Shown: positions 35,083-43,660 of the stretch, piece after piece
How positions within the stretch are numbered: the first letter of the stretch is position 1
How the letters are laid out: every line of letters starts with the position of its first letter
Source of the DNA: Chlorogloea sp. CCALA 695
GTDB lineage: Bacteria > Cyanobacteriota > Cyanobacteriia > Cyanobacteriales > Chroococcidiopsidaceae
DNA length: 64,000 bases
NCBI RefSeq assembly: GCF_003003885.1
Contig: NZ_PVWN01000017.1
Location: forward strand, 17,717 to 81,716
Direction: 5' to 3'
Program-made: the position numbers and the translations under genes
The notes under the pieces: generated by a model
What the model was told of the DNA's origin: nothing
Databases searched by the model: none
Seen by the model: only the letters and a program-made list of their open reading frames with translations

Positions 35083-36450
35083 CTAGTTTCTACTGCGAAA
35101 TACTGCCATTTGTGTAGGCGCTCCCACTTCCAAATCTTCATCACCTATCGGCAAAAACTGTACTGAATAATCAAAGTTTCCCGCTACTTTATTCGCCCAT
35201 TGTTGAAATTCTAAGCGCGTCCATTCAAATCTATGATCTTTATGACGCAACTTCCCCGCAGGTAAAGTCTCAAACTTGGCGTTGTACTCTACATTTGGCG
35301 TTGTCACAACTACAGTATTCGGTTTAGCAAATTCAAAAAGTACGCGCTCAAAAGCCGCCAAACGCGCCATATCTAAATGCTCAATTACTTCTATTACCGT
35401 CGCTGCATCGTACCCAGACAGGCGCTTGTCGCGGTAAGTAAGCGATCCTTGTAGTAGTTTAATGCGATCGCGTTGCATACTGGGCATACGCTCTAGATGC
35501 AGCCTTTCACTCGCAATTTCTAAAGCGCGAGAAGATACATCTACTCCGATAATTTCCTTAAAACTCTGGTCTAGTAATAACTCTTTTAACAGCTTCCCTT
35601 CACCACACCCCAAATCAATCACTTTAGCCGCTCCGCACTGCTTTAGTACGGCTAAAACCGCCGCTAAACGCTGTTGATTAAGGCTAAGGCGTTCCTCAAC
35701 TATCTCCTCTTGTTCGGTAGTATCGATATTGTCTTCTACTAATTGTGTCAAAGCCGAACGCACCAAGGGACCAAAACGTTTTAAATAACGTTTAGCAATC
35801 AAATTTTGTTCGGGATGCTTGGCTAACCACCCCTCGCCATGACGCAGCAATTTATCAACCTCATCTTCACCTACCCAGTAGTGTTTGTCATCGTCCAACA
35901 CGGGGATCAAAACGTAAAGATGAGATAAAAGCTCTTGCAACGGGATAGTATGATGCAGTTCAACATTGTAGTAGTAACTTTCCCCCCACTGGGGAAACTT
36001 ATCATCTAAAGTAGTGCGATCGCACTTTATCGTATAACCTAAAGGTGCAAACAAGCTCTGCAATAACGCTTCACCGCCACGAGAGGGAACAGTAGTAAGC
36101 TTTGCTATTAGCGGTATAGGTGTTTGCGTAAGTTCGGGTTTATCTTTGCAACGTCCAGCCAAAGCACTCCCAAATACTTGAGCAATCGCCACACTCAAAA
36201 ATGATGATGCTACATAAGGGCGATCATTTACATATTGTTCTAAACCTTGACTACCCTTCTTTCTCACCAATCCTACCGGATCTATATCTAGAAGCAAAGC
36301 GGCGATACAACTTTCTACACTTGCTTCGGGGTAAAATACGTGGGCTTGACCAAAAGATAAACTAAAAGACTGTAGTTTATCAGGGTGTTTGTGCAACAAG
36401 TAGCCTAAATCGGTTGCAGGTTTATGAGTAGTAGCGATCGTTAGCAGCAT
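35083..36450 (-). CDS. hen1: 3'-terminal RNA ribose 2'-O-methyltransferase Hen1
   Basis: About 455 residues. The N-terminal half (to about 240) is the domain that binds and activates the Pnkp ligase. The C-terminal half is a SAM methyltransferase: motif I VIDLGCGEGKLLKELL, metal-binding EVIEH and HKDHRFEW, which fit the E-x-x-E-H...H manganese site of Hen1. It puts a 2'-O-methyl group on the 3' end before sealing, so the repaired RNA cannot be cut at the same place again. I chose ATG 36450 (MLLTIATTHKPATDLGYLL) as the usual family start; 24 extra codons lie upstream in frame. Confidence 0.94.
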   Translation of the reverse strand: MLLTIATTHKPATDLGYLLHKHPDKLQSFSLSFGQAHVFYPEASVESCIAALLLDIDPVGLVRKKGSQGLEQYVNDRPYVASSFLSVAIAQVFGSALAGRCKDKPELTQTPIPLIAKLTTVPSRGGEALLQSLFAPLGYTIKCDRTTLDDKFPQWGESYYYNVELHHTIPLQELLSHLYVLIPVLDDDKHYWVGEDEVDKLLRHGEGWLAKHPEQNLIAKRYLKRFGPLVRSALTQLVEDNIDTTEQEEIVEERLSLNQQRLAAVLAVLKQCGAAKVIDLGCGEGKLLKELLLDQSFKEIIGVDVSSRALEIASERLHLERMPSMQRDRIKLLQGSLTYRDKRLSGYDAATVIEVIEHLDMARLAAFERVLFEFAKPNTVVVTTPNVEYNAKFETLPAGKLRHKDHRFEWTRLEFQQWANKVAGNFDYSVQFLPIGDEDLEVGAPTQMAVFRSRN

Positions 36451-36633
36451 TGGTTGCAAAAATAATACTTTAACCTCAGTATCTAGCGTAACATAGGTAC
36501 TACATAAGTAATACACAAACAAATTATTTTAATGTCTTCATACCTAAGAGAGAATTTGAGACAACACTTCAACCTAGTTAAACAAATACAATAGAAACGA
36601 CTATTAGGAACGCTGGGTGCGATCGCGCTAATT

Positions 36634-37431
36634 ATGTGTAGATTATTAGGCTATATCGGCTCATCAATTCCCTTGGACTATATTTTGTCCAAACCAGAAC
36701 ACTCTTTGATCGTCCAAAGCTATCAACCGCTCGAAATGAACTCAGGAGTAGTTAACGCCGATGGTTTTGGCATTGGGTGGTATCACCCCGAAAAAGATAC
36801 TGAGCCTTTCATTTACAAAAATGTGATTCCGATTTGGAATGATGTAAATTTATCTAGCTTGGGAAGGTATGTAGAATCAAGCTGTATTCTAGGATACGTC
36901 CGCAGTGCAACCACCGGACAAGCGGTGGATATGAGCAATTGTCAGCCGTTTAAGTTTGAACAACTGTTATTTATTCATAATGGTAAGATTGACAACTTTA
37001 AACAAACTCTCATGCGTCCAATCAGCGAGACTCTGAGTGATGTTGCATACAAATCTATCAAAGGTAGCACCGATTCAGAACACTTTTTTGCTTTATTTCT
37101 TGATGAATATCTCAAAAACCCCGATGGTACCTTAGAACAAGCTTTGCAAAGCGCCTTACTCAAATTAGCTGAATTAGCCAAGTCTCATCAAGTCTCCGCT
37201 TCAGTTAACATCATTATTAGCGATGGTAAGCGACTAATTGCGGCTCGATTTGCAAGCGGTATAGAGTGTCCTTCCTTATACTGGACTAGGGACGACCTAA
37301 ACTATCCAAAATCGGTAATTATTGCCTCTGAACCTATATTTAAAGGGGATTGGCACCGTTTTTCCGAACAGAGTATTCTTAGTGTGGGACAAGACCTTGA
37401 GATCGAAATCTATCAAGTATCAACAAACTAG
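36634..37431 (+). CDS. egtC: Ergothioneine biosynthesis gamma-glutamyl hydrolase EgtC
   Basis: A 265-residue class II glutamine amidotransferase-type hydrolase. Cys2 after the initiator Met is the nucleophile (MCRLLGYIG); GVVNADGFGIGWY, the GYVRSATTG strand and the PFKFEQLLFIHNG loop are the family marks. EgtC removes glutamate from gamma-glutamyl-hercynylcysteine sulfoxide. The 3' end runs into the egtB gene. It is divergent from hen1, with 183 bases between them, and is the first gene of egtC-egtB-egtD. Confidence 0.9.
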   Translation: MCRLLGYIGSSIPLDYILSKPEHSLIVQSYQPLEMNSGVVNADGFGIGWYHPEKDTEPFIYKNVIPIWNDVNLSSLGRYVESSCILGYVRSATTGQAVDMSNCQPFKFEQLLFIHNGKIDNFKQTLMRPISETLSDVAYKSIKGSTDSEHFFALFLDEYLKNPDGTLEQALQSALLKLAELAKSHQVSASVNIIISDGKRLIAARFASGIECPSLYWTRDDLNYPKSVIIASEPIFKGDWHRFSEQSILSVGQDLEIEIYQVSTN

Positions 37432-38713
37432 CGGTTCGCCCTTAATTGTTGACCGAAGACAACAATTAAAAGAGTGGTTGCATCAGTGTCGGGCGGGAAC
37501 TTTAGAACTATTTGAATCTATCGACGAGACAACATTTTGCGTTCAAGCACACTCCGAATTTAGCCCTGTTGGTTGGCATTTAGGACACATTGGCTATACT
37601 GAGTCATTGTGGTTGCTCGAACGCCCAACTGGTATAAAACCCGAATATTCTGCCTATCGCCGTTTGTTTGTCGCTGATGGCTTACCCAAGTCTGAGCGCG
37701 TCAAGTTGCCACCAATAGAAGAGATTAAAAGCTATCTTGAAGCAATTAGAAACAAAGTTCTTTTGCGTCTAGAAACTATTGATTTAGAAAAAGAAGAACG
37801 TCTCTGGCGTTGGCTACTGCAACACGAAAGTCAGCATACCGAAACCATCGCTTTTATTATGCAACTTGGGCGTTGGCACGATCGCGCTCCAGTGGGCGCA
37901 AGTTGGCAAAACCTTACTACTCAAAATAATTTTACTGTGCATCCTGCTCCTAATTCTTCTTTAATTCAAACAAATACTCTAACTTCAGAAATGGTTTCCA
38001 TTGAATCGGGTTCATTCATTCAAGGAAACGACTCTATAGACGCTTTAGATAATGAGCGCACCGCTCATCAAGTCAAGCTTGAAACCTATTCTATTGACCG
38101 CTACCCAGTTACTTGCGGACAATATCGAACTTTTATTGAAACTGGTGGCTATGAAAATTCTATTTGGTGGTCAGAAGCGGGGTGGCGATGGGTGCAATCT
38201 GAGCAAGTAACCAAGCCTTTATACTGGTCTGACGACCTGCGCTGGGAAAATCACCCAGTTTGTGGCGTGAGTTGGTACGAAGCCGATGCTTACGCCCGAT
38301 TTGTCGGTAAAAGGCTACCTAGCGAAGCTGAGTGGGAAAAAGCTGCCGGGGGTAATAATACCTATCCTTGGGGAGGAGAATCGCCAACAGAAAAACATTG
38401 CAATCACAACAATGCAGTTAGTCAAACAACGCCCGTAAATGCTTACCCCGCCGGACAAAGTGTTTATGGCTGTTACGATATGCTGGGCAATGTCTGGGAA
38501 TGGACATCAACAGTATTTGAAGGTTATGAAGGTTTTGCTGGCTATCCTTATCCTGGCTATTCTCAGGTATATTTTGATGGCGAGCATTGGGTGCTAAAAG
38601 GTGGTAGTTGGGCGACTCGTCCTTGGGCGCTACGTTCGAGTTTTCGCAACTGGTATCATCCCGGCGTTAGACAAATTTTAGCAGGGTTTCGTTGTGCCAG
38701 TGACAAAGAGTAA
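37397..38713 (+). CDS. egtB: Ergothioneine sulfoxide synthase EgtB
   Basis: About 438 residues. The N-terminal DinB-like part supplies the iron ligands: GWHLGHIG and HESQHTE (HxxxHxE). The C-terminal FGE-sulfatase-like domain shows MVSIESGSFIQGNDS, DRYPVTCGQYRTFI, RLPSEAEWEKAA and GNVWEWTS, and ends GFRCASDKE. EgtB joins gamma-glutamylcysteine (or cysteine) to hercynine with oxygen. The frame is open from 37322 but those codons lie inside egtC; I take TTG 37397 (35-base overlap), with GTG 37382 as alternative. Confidence 0.88.
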   Translation: MRSKSIKYQQTSGSPLIVDRRQQLKEWLHQCRAGTLELFESIDETTFCVQAHSEFSPVGWHLGHIGYTESLWLLERPTGIKPEYSAYRRLFVADGLPKSERVKLPPIEEIKSYLEAIRNKVLLRLETIDLEKEERLWRWLLQHESQHTETIAFIMQLGRWHDRAPVGASWQNLTTQNNFTVHPAPNSSLIQTNTLTSEMVSIESGSFIQGNDSIDALDNERTAHQVKLETYSIDRYPVTCGQYRTFIETGGYENSIWWSEAGWRWVQSEQVTKPLYWSDDLRWENHPVCGVSWYEADAYARFVGKRLPSEAEWEKAAGGNNTYPWGGESPTEKHCNHNNAVSQTTPVNAYPAGQSVYGCYDMLGNVWEWTSTVFEGYEGFAGYPYPGYSQVYFDGEHWVLKGGSWATRPWALRSSFRNWYHPGVRQILAGFRCASDKE

Positions 38714-38781
38714 TTGCGATCGCATTACAAATAGTTTTATATTCCATTCCCTAACAGTTTGTTTCCTAAGTAGGAGGAACA

Positions 38782-39816
38782 ATGTCAATGTCTAATACTG
38801 CAAGCGGTAATACTTCCCCAAATCTAGAAAATCGCTTGCAAATCGAGCAGTTATTAAATGCTGCAACTTTATCCGCTTCAGCGCTTACAGAAAAAAGCGA
38901 TGTGATTTCAGGATTAACTCAAAAACCTAAATCTGTTCAAGCTCGTTACTTTTATGATGACGATGGTTCGCAACTATTCGAGCAAATTTGTGACTTGCCT
39001 GAATACTATCTTACGCGCACGGAAACAGCTATTTTACAAGAATGTGCAAAATCGATTGCTCAAATTACCGGGGCTTGCGAATTAGTAGAATTAGGTAGCG
39101 GTAGCTCAACCAAAACCCGCATTTTGCTAGATGCTTACAATCAATTAAACTTGCCCCTACACTATGTGTCAATTGATGTCAGCGCAGGTATCTTAGAAAG
39201 CAGTGCCAAAGCGCTCTTAGCTAATTACCCTTCTTTACAAGTTCATGCTCTTGTTAGTACCTACGAACTAGCTTTAAAACAATTAAAACCTGCTTCTTTA
39301 CCTAACCGATTAATTTGCTTTATTGGTAGTTCTTTAGGCAATCTTAACCCCCAAGAATGTCAAGTATTTTTCTCGCAAATTACAAAAGCTCTCCAAAAGG
39401 GCGAATACTTTTTATTAGGTATAGATTTACATAAATCTAAAGATATATTAGAACCTGCTTATAACGACAGTCAAGGAGTTACCGCAGCTTTTAATCTCAA
39501 TATGCTCAATCACTTAAATCAACGCTTTGATGGCAACTTCGATTTAACCCAATTTGAACACTTAGCTTTTTACAATGAAACTGAGCGCCAGATTGAAATG
39601 TACTTGCGAAGTTTACGCGCTCAAACGGTGACATTAAACGCTTTAGACTTGACAATTGAAATAGCATCTGATGAAACCATCCTTACAGAAATTTCCCGCA
39701 AATTTGACTTAAATAGTATTCAGCAAGAATTGCAAGCGCAAGGATTAAAACCAATGCAAGTATGGACAGATGCTAATCAACATTTTGGCGTACTACTTTG
39801 TCGATTGCTCAACTAA
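38782..39816 (+). CDS. egtD: L-histidine N-alpha-methyltransferase EgtD
   Basis: A 344-residue SAM methyltransferase that makes hercynine from histidine by three methyl transfers. Visible are RYFYDDDGSQLFEQICDLPE, motif I LVELGSGSSTKTRILLD, LPLHYVSIDVSAGIL and RLICFIGSSLGNL, and a C-terminal MYLRSLRAQ segment, all typical of EgtD. A strong ribosome-binding site (AGGAGG) precedes the ATG. It completes the egtC-egtB-egtD group and overlaps the end of the convergent next gene by 24 bases. Confidence 0.93.
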   Translation: MSMSNTASGNTSPNLENRLQIEQLLNAATLSASALTEKSDVISGLTQKPKSVQARYFYDDDGSQLFEQICDLPEYYLTRTETAILQECAKSIAQITGACELVELGSGSSTKTRILLDAYNQLNLPLHYVSIDVSAGILESSAKALLANYPSLQVHALVSTYELALKQLKPASLPNRLICFIGSSLGNLNPQECQVFFSQITKALQKGEYFLLGIDLHKSKDILEPAYNDSQGVTAAFNLNMLNHLNQRFDGNFDLTQFEHLAFYNETERQIEMYLRSLRAQTVTLNALDLTIEIASDETILTEISRKFDLNSIQQELQAQGLKPMQVWTDANQHFGVLLCRLLN

Positions 39817-40380
39817 CTCGTTATTAAATTCGTTGACTGGACGCAACTTCAATTCTTTAGACTCCTCGCGCGGTAGCAGGTTAAATACTTGGCGCAACTT
39901 ATCATCTACCTGCTCGTAGGGTACTTGTCCTTGACGATCAAATACTACCTTACCTGATTTATCTAATATCACCACTTGAGGCACGATATCTTTGTAATAG
40001 TAACCTGCCTCTGTAGGCTTATAGCTGCTTTGTACGGGAATTGCATCCACATTTACAGGGATGATATCGGCGACCCGTCCGTAAAAAGCTTGCATATTAG
40101 AAACAGTGATCGCATACAGCTTACAATCGCTACTGTCATCAACATAATAAACTAATATTGTCGGTCTTGCTCCAGCTATAGACTCCGCTAAGGTGACTTT
40201 AGACGGCACTAACGAGCCATTACCCGCATACAACACAAATATATTACCTTCAAAACGATCTGTATCGATCTCTGCATTGGCTGTTGGCATTCCTAGTAGT
40301 AGCAAGCACATCACTAACATCAGCGTGAAAGTTAGATATTGCTTAAGAAAAGTCAACTTTATTTTTAGAAAATTCATCAA
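39793..40380 (-). CDS. Thylakoid membrane photosystem I accumulation factor-like protein
   Basis: A 195-residue protein with an N-terminal signal/anchor (YLTFTLMLVMCLLLLGMPTA, then a cut near ANA-E). The rest looks like a thioredoxin-like fold without a CxxC pair (ARPTILVYYVDDSSDCKLYA; YKDIVPQVVILDKSGKVVFD). I recognise the family from cyanobacteria, where it is described as a thylakoid membrane photosystem I accumulation factor; the role is taken from that. It is convergent with egtD (24-base overlap). Confidence 0.78.
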   Translation of the reverse strand: MMNFLKIKLTFLKQYLTFTLMLVMCLLLLGMPTANAEIDTDRFEGNIFVLYAGNGSLVPSKVTLAESIAGARPTILVYYVDDSSDCKLYAITVSNMQAFYGRVADIIPVNVDAIPVQSSYKPTEAGYYYKDIVPQVVILDKSGKVVFDRQGQVPYEQVDDKLRQVFNLLPREESKELKLRPVNEFNNELVEQSTK

Positions 40381-40648
40381 AAAATCAGCCTGTTTAGTAA
40401 AATTTGATGCAATTAATAGCAGTAAAAGTAGTTACATTAGCCTTTTACATAAATGCAATTTATATTCTACACCTCTAGCTAATCCAAAATCGAATTTTAT
40501 AACTTATTTTTTTCCTTAGTGTGATTTAATACTTTGATTAATAGTCTATACTTAACCATTTGTGTAATTAATTATTCAGCTTTAGATAGATTTATTTAGT
40601 ATTAATAAGTTGCTACAATAAGTAATATATAGCTGGAAATAAAAAGCA

Positions 40649-40945
40649 GTGAAAAAATTATTTGTAGTCTGTTTATCCGTTGCTTTAAGTCTAGTAGTAG
40701 TAGATACAGCTTTTAGCAACCCTCCGTCTCAACAACCCGAACCTGCGGCATTAGTACAAGCCGAGGTAGAGACCCCATTATGTTATTTACAAACTCCTGA
40801 TGGAAAAACGTGGGATCTTAACGGCTTATGTGAACAAGCACCCCAAGAGGCAAATTCTTCAAAGTCAAATGTAGCGTTCGTTAATCCTTATAATAGTGAC
40901 GCTATCAAAAAATTTGATGATGATTTGTATGGAGATAGCAATTAA
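40649..40945 (+). CDS. Small secreted protein of unknown function
   Basis: A 98-residue protein starting at GTG (40649), with a clear signal peptide (KKLFVVCLSVALSLVVVDTA, cut near AFS). The mature part holds LCYLQTPDGKTWDLNGLCEQ, a two-Cys motif that I have seen in small cyanobacterial exported proteins and that may form a disulfide. The C-terminus is acidic. No partner is visible; it is convergent with the following TPR gene. Confidence 0.62.
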   Translation: MKKLFVVCLSVALSLVVVDTAFSNPPSQQPEPAALVQAEVETPLCYLQTPDGKTWDLNGLCEQAPQEANSSKSNVAFVNPYNSDAIKKFDDDLYGDSN

Positions 40946-40989
40946 ACTTTTATTTAAGGAATAATTTAATTAGAGTTCTCACAAAAAAT

Positions 40990-41024
40990 AATTGCGCCCC
41001 AAGCAATATATCTGGAGCGCAATT
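40990..41024. terminator. Bidirectional hairpin
   Basis: An inverted repeat with arms AATTGCGC-C-CCA / TGG-A-GCGCAATT (one mismatch) sits between the convergent genes ending at 40945 and 41043, with A-rich sequence to the left and AAAATA to the right. It probably closes both transcripts. Confidence 0.6.
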
Positions 41025-41042
41025 AAAATAAGTATTAACAAG

Positions 41043-41783
41043 CTACTTAGAAGCTGGAGTATTTAGCTGTTGCTGCGACTTAGCCAGATTAGTAGCTTTG
41101 ATATAACCGGGTTGATTAGACTGAGCTAAAAAAAGTTTGGCGGCTTGTTGATAATCAGCGATCGCACTAGGAGTATTTTTTAACTTAGCATGAACTTCGC
41201 CGCGAATGGTGTAAGCTTGTGCGTCTTTTTCATTACGACCAATCGCACTATCTAAGTCTTCCATAGCTTTTTCATTTTCCCCAATCTGGTAATAAGCCGC
41301 TCCTCTATGACGATAGCTTGCACCTTCTTCAGGATAAATACTAATAGCCTGGGTATGATCTTCAATAGCTTGCTTGTAGTCACCTAAAGCCGCGTAGGCG
41401 ACACCTCGACCATTGCGGACATGGGAATGAGCGGGATTAAGTTTAATAGCTTTGGTGTAATCGTCAACCGCCTCTTGGTAGTTTTTTAGCAAGAGTTGAA
41501 CATCGGCTCGATAGGTATATGCTAGATGATGATTAGGCTGAATTGCGATCGCTTTACCAAACCTTTCCACCGCCCCTTTGTAGTCTTTTTGATGTAGCTT
41601 AGTTAGCCCATCATTAACATGACTTTCGGTAACACTATCGCTTTTAATACTTTCTGGAGTCGCAGTTGGACTATGTGAGGAATGCCCTCCGCCATGAACT
41701 TGAGCAATCCCAGGTTTATTGCCAACTATTAAACTTATCCCAATTACTACTGTTAAAGCGATCGCCTGACTTGACTTATACAT
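41043..41783 (-). CDS. Exported TPR protein
   Basis: A 246-residue protein with a signal peptide (AIALTVVIGISLIVGNKPGI, cut near AQV-H), a short His-rich stretch (VHGGGHSSHSPTATP), and then five to six TPR units (for example YKGAVERFGKAIAIQPNHHL, YKQAIEDHTQAISIYPEEGA). It is likely a periplasmic or lumen protein for protein binding; the target is not known. The His-rich stretch could bind metal, but it is short. Confidence 0.75.
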   Translation of the reverse strand: MYKSSQAIALTVVIGISLIVGNKPGIAQVHGGGHSSHSPTATPESIKSDSVTESHVNDGLTKLHQKDYKGAVERFGKAIAIQPNHHLAYTYRADVQLLLKNYQEAVDDYTKAIKLNPAHSHVRNGRGVAYAALGDYKQAIEDHTQAISIYPEEGASYRHRGAAYYQIGENEKAMEDLDSAIGRNEKDAQAYTIRGEVHAKLKNTPSAIADYQQAAKLFLAQSNQPGYIKATNLAKSQQQLNTPASK

Positions 41784-41821
41784 AAATTCTCTCTGACAAA
41801 ATATCTAAAATAAAAGCTCTT

Positions 41822-43513
41822 CTAATTGACATTTAGTAGCGCTCTATGATGCTCTAAGTCACTAATATTTACAGGTTTAGAGTACAAAGAACTATGAGGC
41901 AATACGCGCAAAACTTCTTGTACGGTAGTTACACCACTGGTTACTTTCTTGATTGCCGCAACGCGAAAAGAATCGAAGTTAGCTTCATTAACATAGTGTT
42001 GCAACTGAGTCATTGTACCTTCGTAAATTAGCCGCCGCACATTACTATCTATATTTAATAATTCTACCAGTGCTTCTCGTCCTAAGTATCCAGAACTAAA
42101 ACATTTTGCACAGCCTTTCCCACACCTCCAATTGTCTGATTTTGCCTGCTCCCTATCTAAACCTAAAGCTTTTAAATCTGCATCGGTTGGAGTATACTTG
42201 TCTGCACAATGAGGACAAATTTTGCGGACTAAACGTTGAGCTACAACACCTAAAAGCGCATCGCTAATAAACCCCGCATCTGGGCAGAGGTCTTTCAAAC
42301 GGGGAATTGCGCTAATAGCATCATTAGTATGTAAAGTTGTAAGTACCAAGTGTCCTGTTAAAGCTGCCCTAATCGCCGTTTCTGCCGTCTCACTATCACG
42401 AATTTCGCCAATCATGATAATGTCTGGATCTTGACGCAAAATTGCGCGCAAACCTGCCGCAAAAGTCATACCCGCAGGCTCATGGACTTGAGTTTGAGTA
42501 ATACCCGGTAACACGTATTCTACAGGGTTTTCTACTGTTACCAAATTGACGTGTTCTTTAGCCAACCTTTGCAAACTGGTGTAAAGAGTGCTGGTTTTAC
42601 CCGAACCTGTAGGCCCTGTAAAAATAATCATTCCTTGGGGCTGTTGTAACCAATGCTTGTAAGTTGCTAAAGTGCGATCGCTAAAACCTAATTCCTCAAT
42701 ACTAGAAAAATTATTTTCCCTAGGTAAAAGTCGAATTACAGCTTTTTCACCACCAATACAAGGCAAAGTGCTGACACGCATATCTAAGCTTTGTTCGCCA
42801 TCTTGTTCGGACATATATTTATCCCCAATCCTGGCATCTTGAGGTCGGCGACTTTCCGATATATCCATGTCAGACATAACTTTGAGGGCAATGATTGCTT
42901 TGCGGCTAACTTCCAACGGCAAAGTTGTGATGTTTCGCAGAATGCCATCAATACGATAGCGTACTCTCAACCCGTTAGGCATTGGCTCTAAGTGAATATC
43001 ACTAGCTCGACTCCGTAAAGCGCTAGATATAATTGCTTTAATTCTACTAATTTGATCGGCGGCTTTTGACAGAGAAAACTCTGTAGATTCGCTGATATCT
43101 TCTTCTTTTACGTGTTCTTTTTCTAGTTCGCCAGTTAAAGGATTTACCAAAGGAGCCGAGCTAAGACGGTTGTTGTCAACTTGATTGTGACTGTGAACCC
43201 AAGCGCGGTAACTTTTGTGTTGGATGGGAATAAACTTTATATCGGTGAGAGTCTGTTGGCTTAATTTTTTAATTGCATCAGGGGTAAGCGGTATAGAACT
43301 ACCTAGAAAATAGCAATTACGCCATAGTAATAAAGGAATTAGCGACGGTAAAGTTTTGCGATCAGGAAACTCGCGCAGAAATCTTTGGCTCACTTCAGGG
43401 TCGAGCAAATCTAAATTTACAACTCCCTGTTCGTCTACCAAAATTTTTAATGCTTCATCACAATTTATTTCTCGATTTTTTAGCCGTTGCCAAATTGAGC
43501 GATGGTGTTGCAT
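41822..43513 (-). CDS. GspE/PilB family secretion ATPase
   Basis: A 563-residue hexameric ATPase: Walker A GPTGSGKTST (300-309), Asp box TLVTVENPVEYVLPGITQTQ, Walker B DPDIIMIGEIRDSETA, His box LTGHLVLTTLHTND, and the tetracysteine zinc site CPHC...CGKGCAKC near the C-terminus. It is shorter than PilB of type IV pili because the N-terminal domain is reduced and unusual. There are no other pilus genes beside it, so it is probably one of the extra PilB-like ATPases of cyanobacteria. Confidence 0.88.
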   Translation of the reverse strand: MQHHRSIWQRLKNREINCDEALKILVDEQGVVNLDLLDPEVSQRFLREFPDRKTLPSLIPLLLWRNCYFLGSSIPLTPDAIKKLSQQTLTDIKFIPIQHKSYRAWVHSHNQVDNNRLSSAPLVNPLTGELEKEHVKEEDISESTEFSLSKAADQISRIKAIISSALRSRASDIHLEPMPNGLRVRYRIDGILRNITTLPLEVSRKAIIALKVMSDMDISESRRPQDARIGDKYMSEQDGEQSLDMRVSTLPCIGGEKAVIRLLPRENNFSSIEELGFSDRTLATYKHWLQQPQGMIIFTGPTGSGKTSTLYTSLQRLAKEHVNLVTVENPVEYVLPGITQTQVHEPAGMTFAAGLRAILRQDPDIIMIGEIRDSETAETAIRAALTGHLVLTTLHTNDAISAIPRLKDLCPDAGFISDALLGVVAQRLVRKICPHCADKYTPTDADLKALGLDREQAKSDNWRCGKGCAKCFSSGYLGREALVELLNIDSNVRRLIYEGTMTQLQHYVNEANFDSFRVAAIKKVTSGVTTVQEVLRVLPHSSLYSKPVNISDLEHHRALLNVN

Positions 43514-43600
43514 TCCTAAAGATGATTGTTGCTAATATTGAGTCATTTGCGCTTAAATTAGCAGCGCTACTGCCCCATTGTGATAATTGAGTTAAATAGG

Positions 43601-43629
43601 TAATCCTGTAGCGCGGGGCTACAGGATTA
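43601..43629. repeat. Perfect 12-bp-stem hairpin
   Basis: Inverted repeat with arms TAATCCTGTAGC / GCTACAGGATTA and the loop GCGGG, located between the multicopper oxidase stop (43661) and the start of the downstream secretion ATPase gene. There is no T-run, so it may be a processing or repeat element rather than a full terminator. Confidence 0.65.
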
Positions 43630-43660
43630 ACCTTTGCTCTACTCAAATTATGGCACTTGC

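Noticed and set aside
37322..37396. Longer N-terminus of EgtB starting at 37322
   Set aside because: These codons are the shadow of the egtC coding region and would add 25 residues not seen in EgtB.
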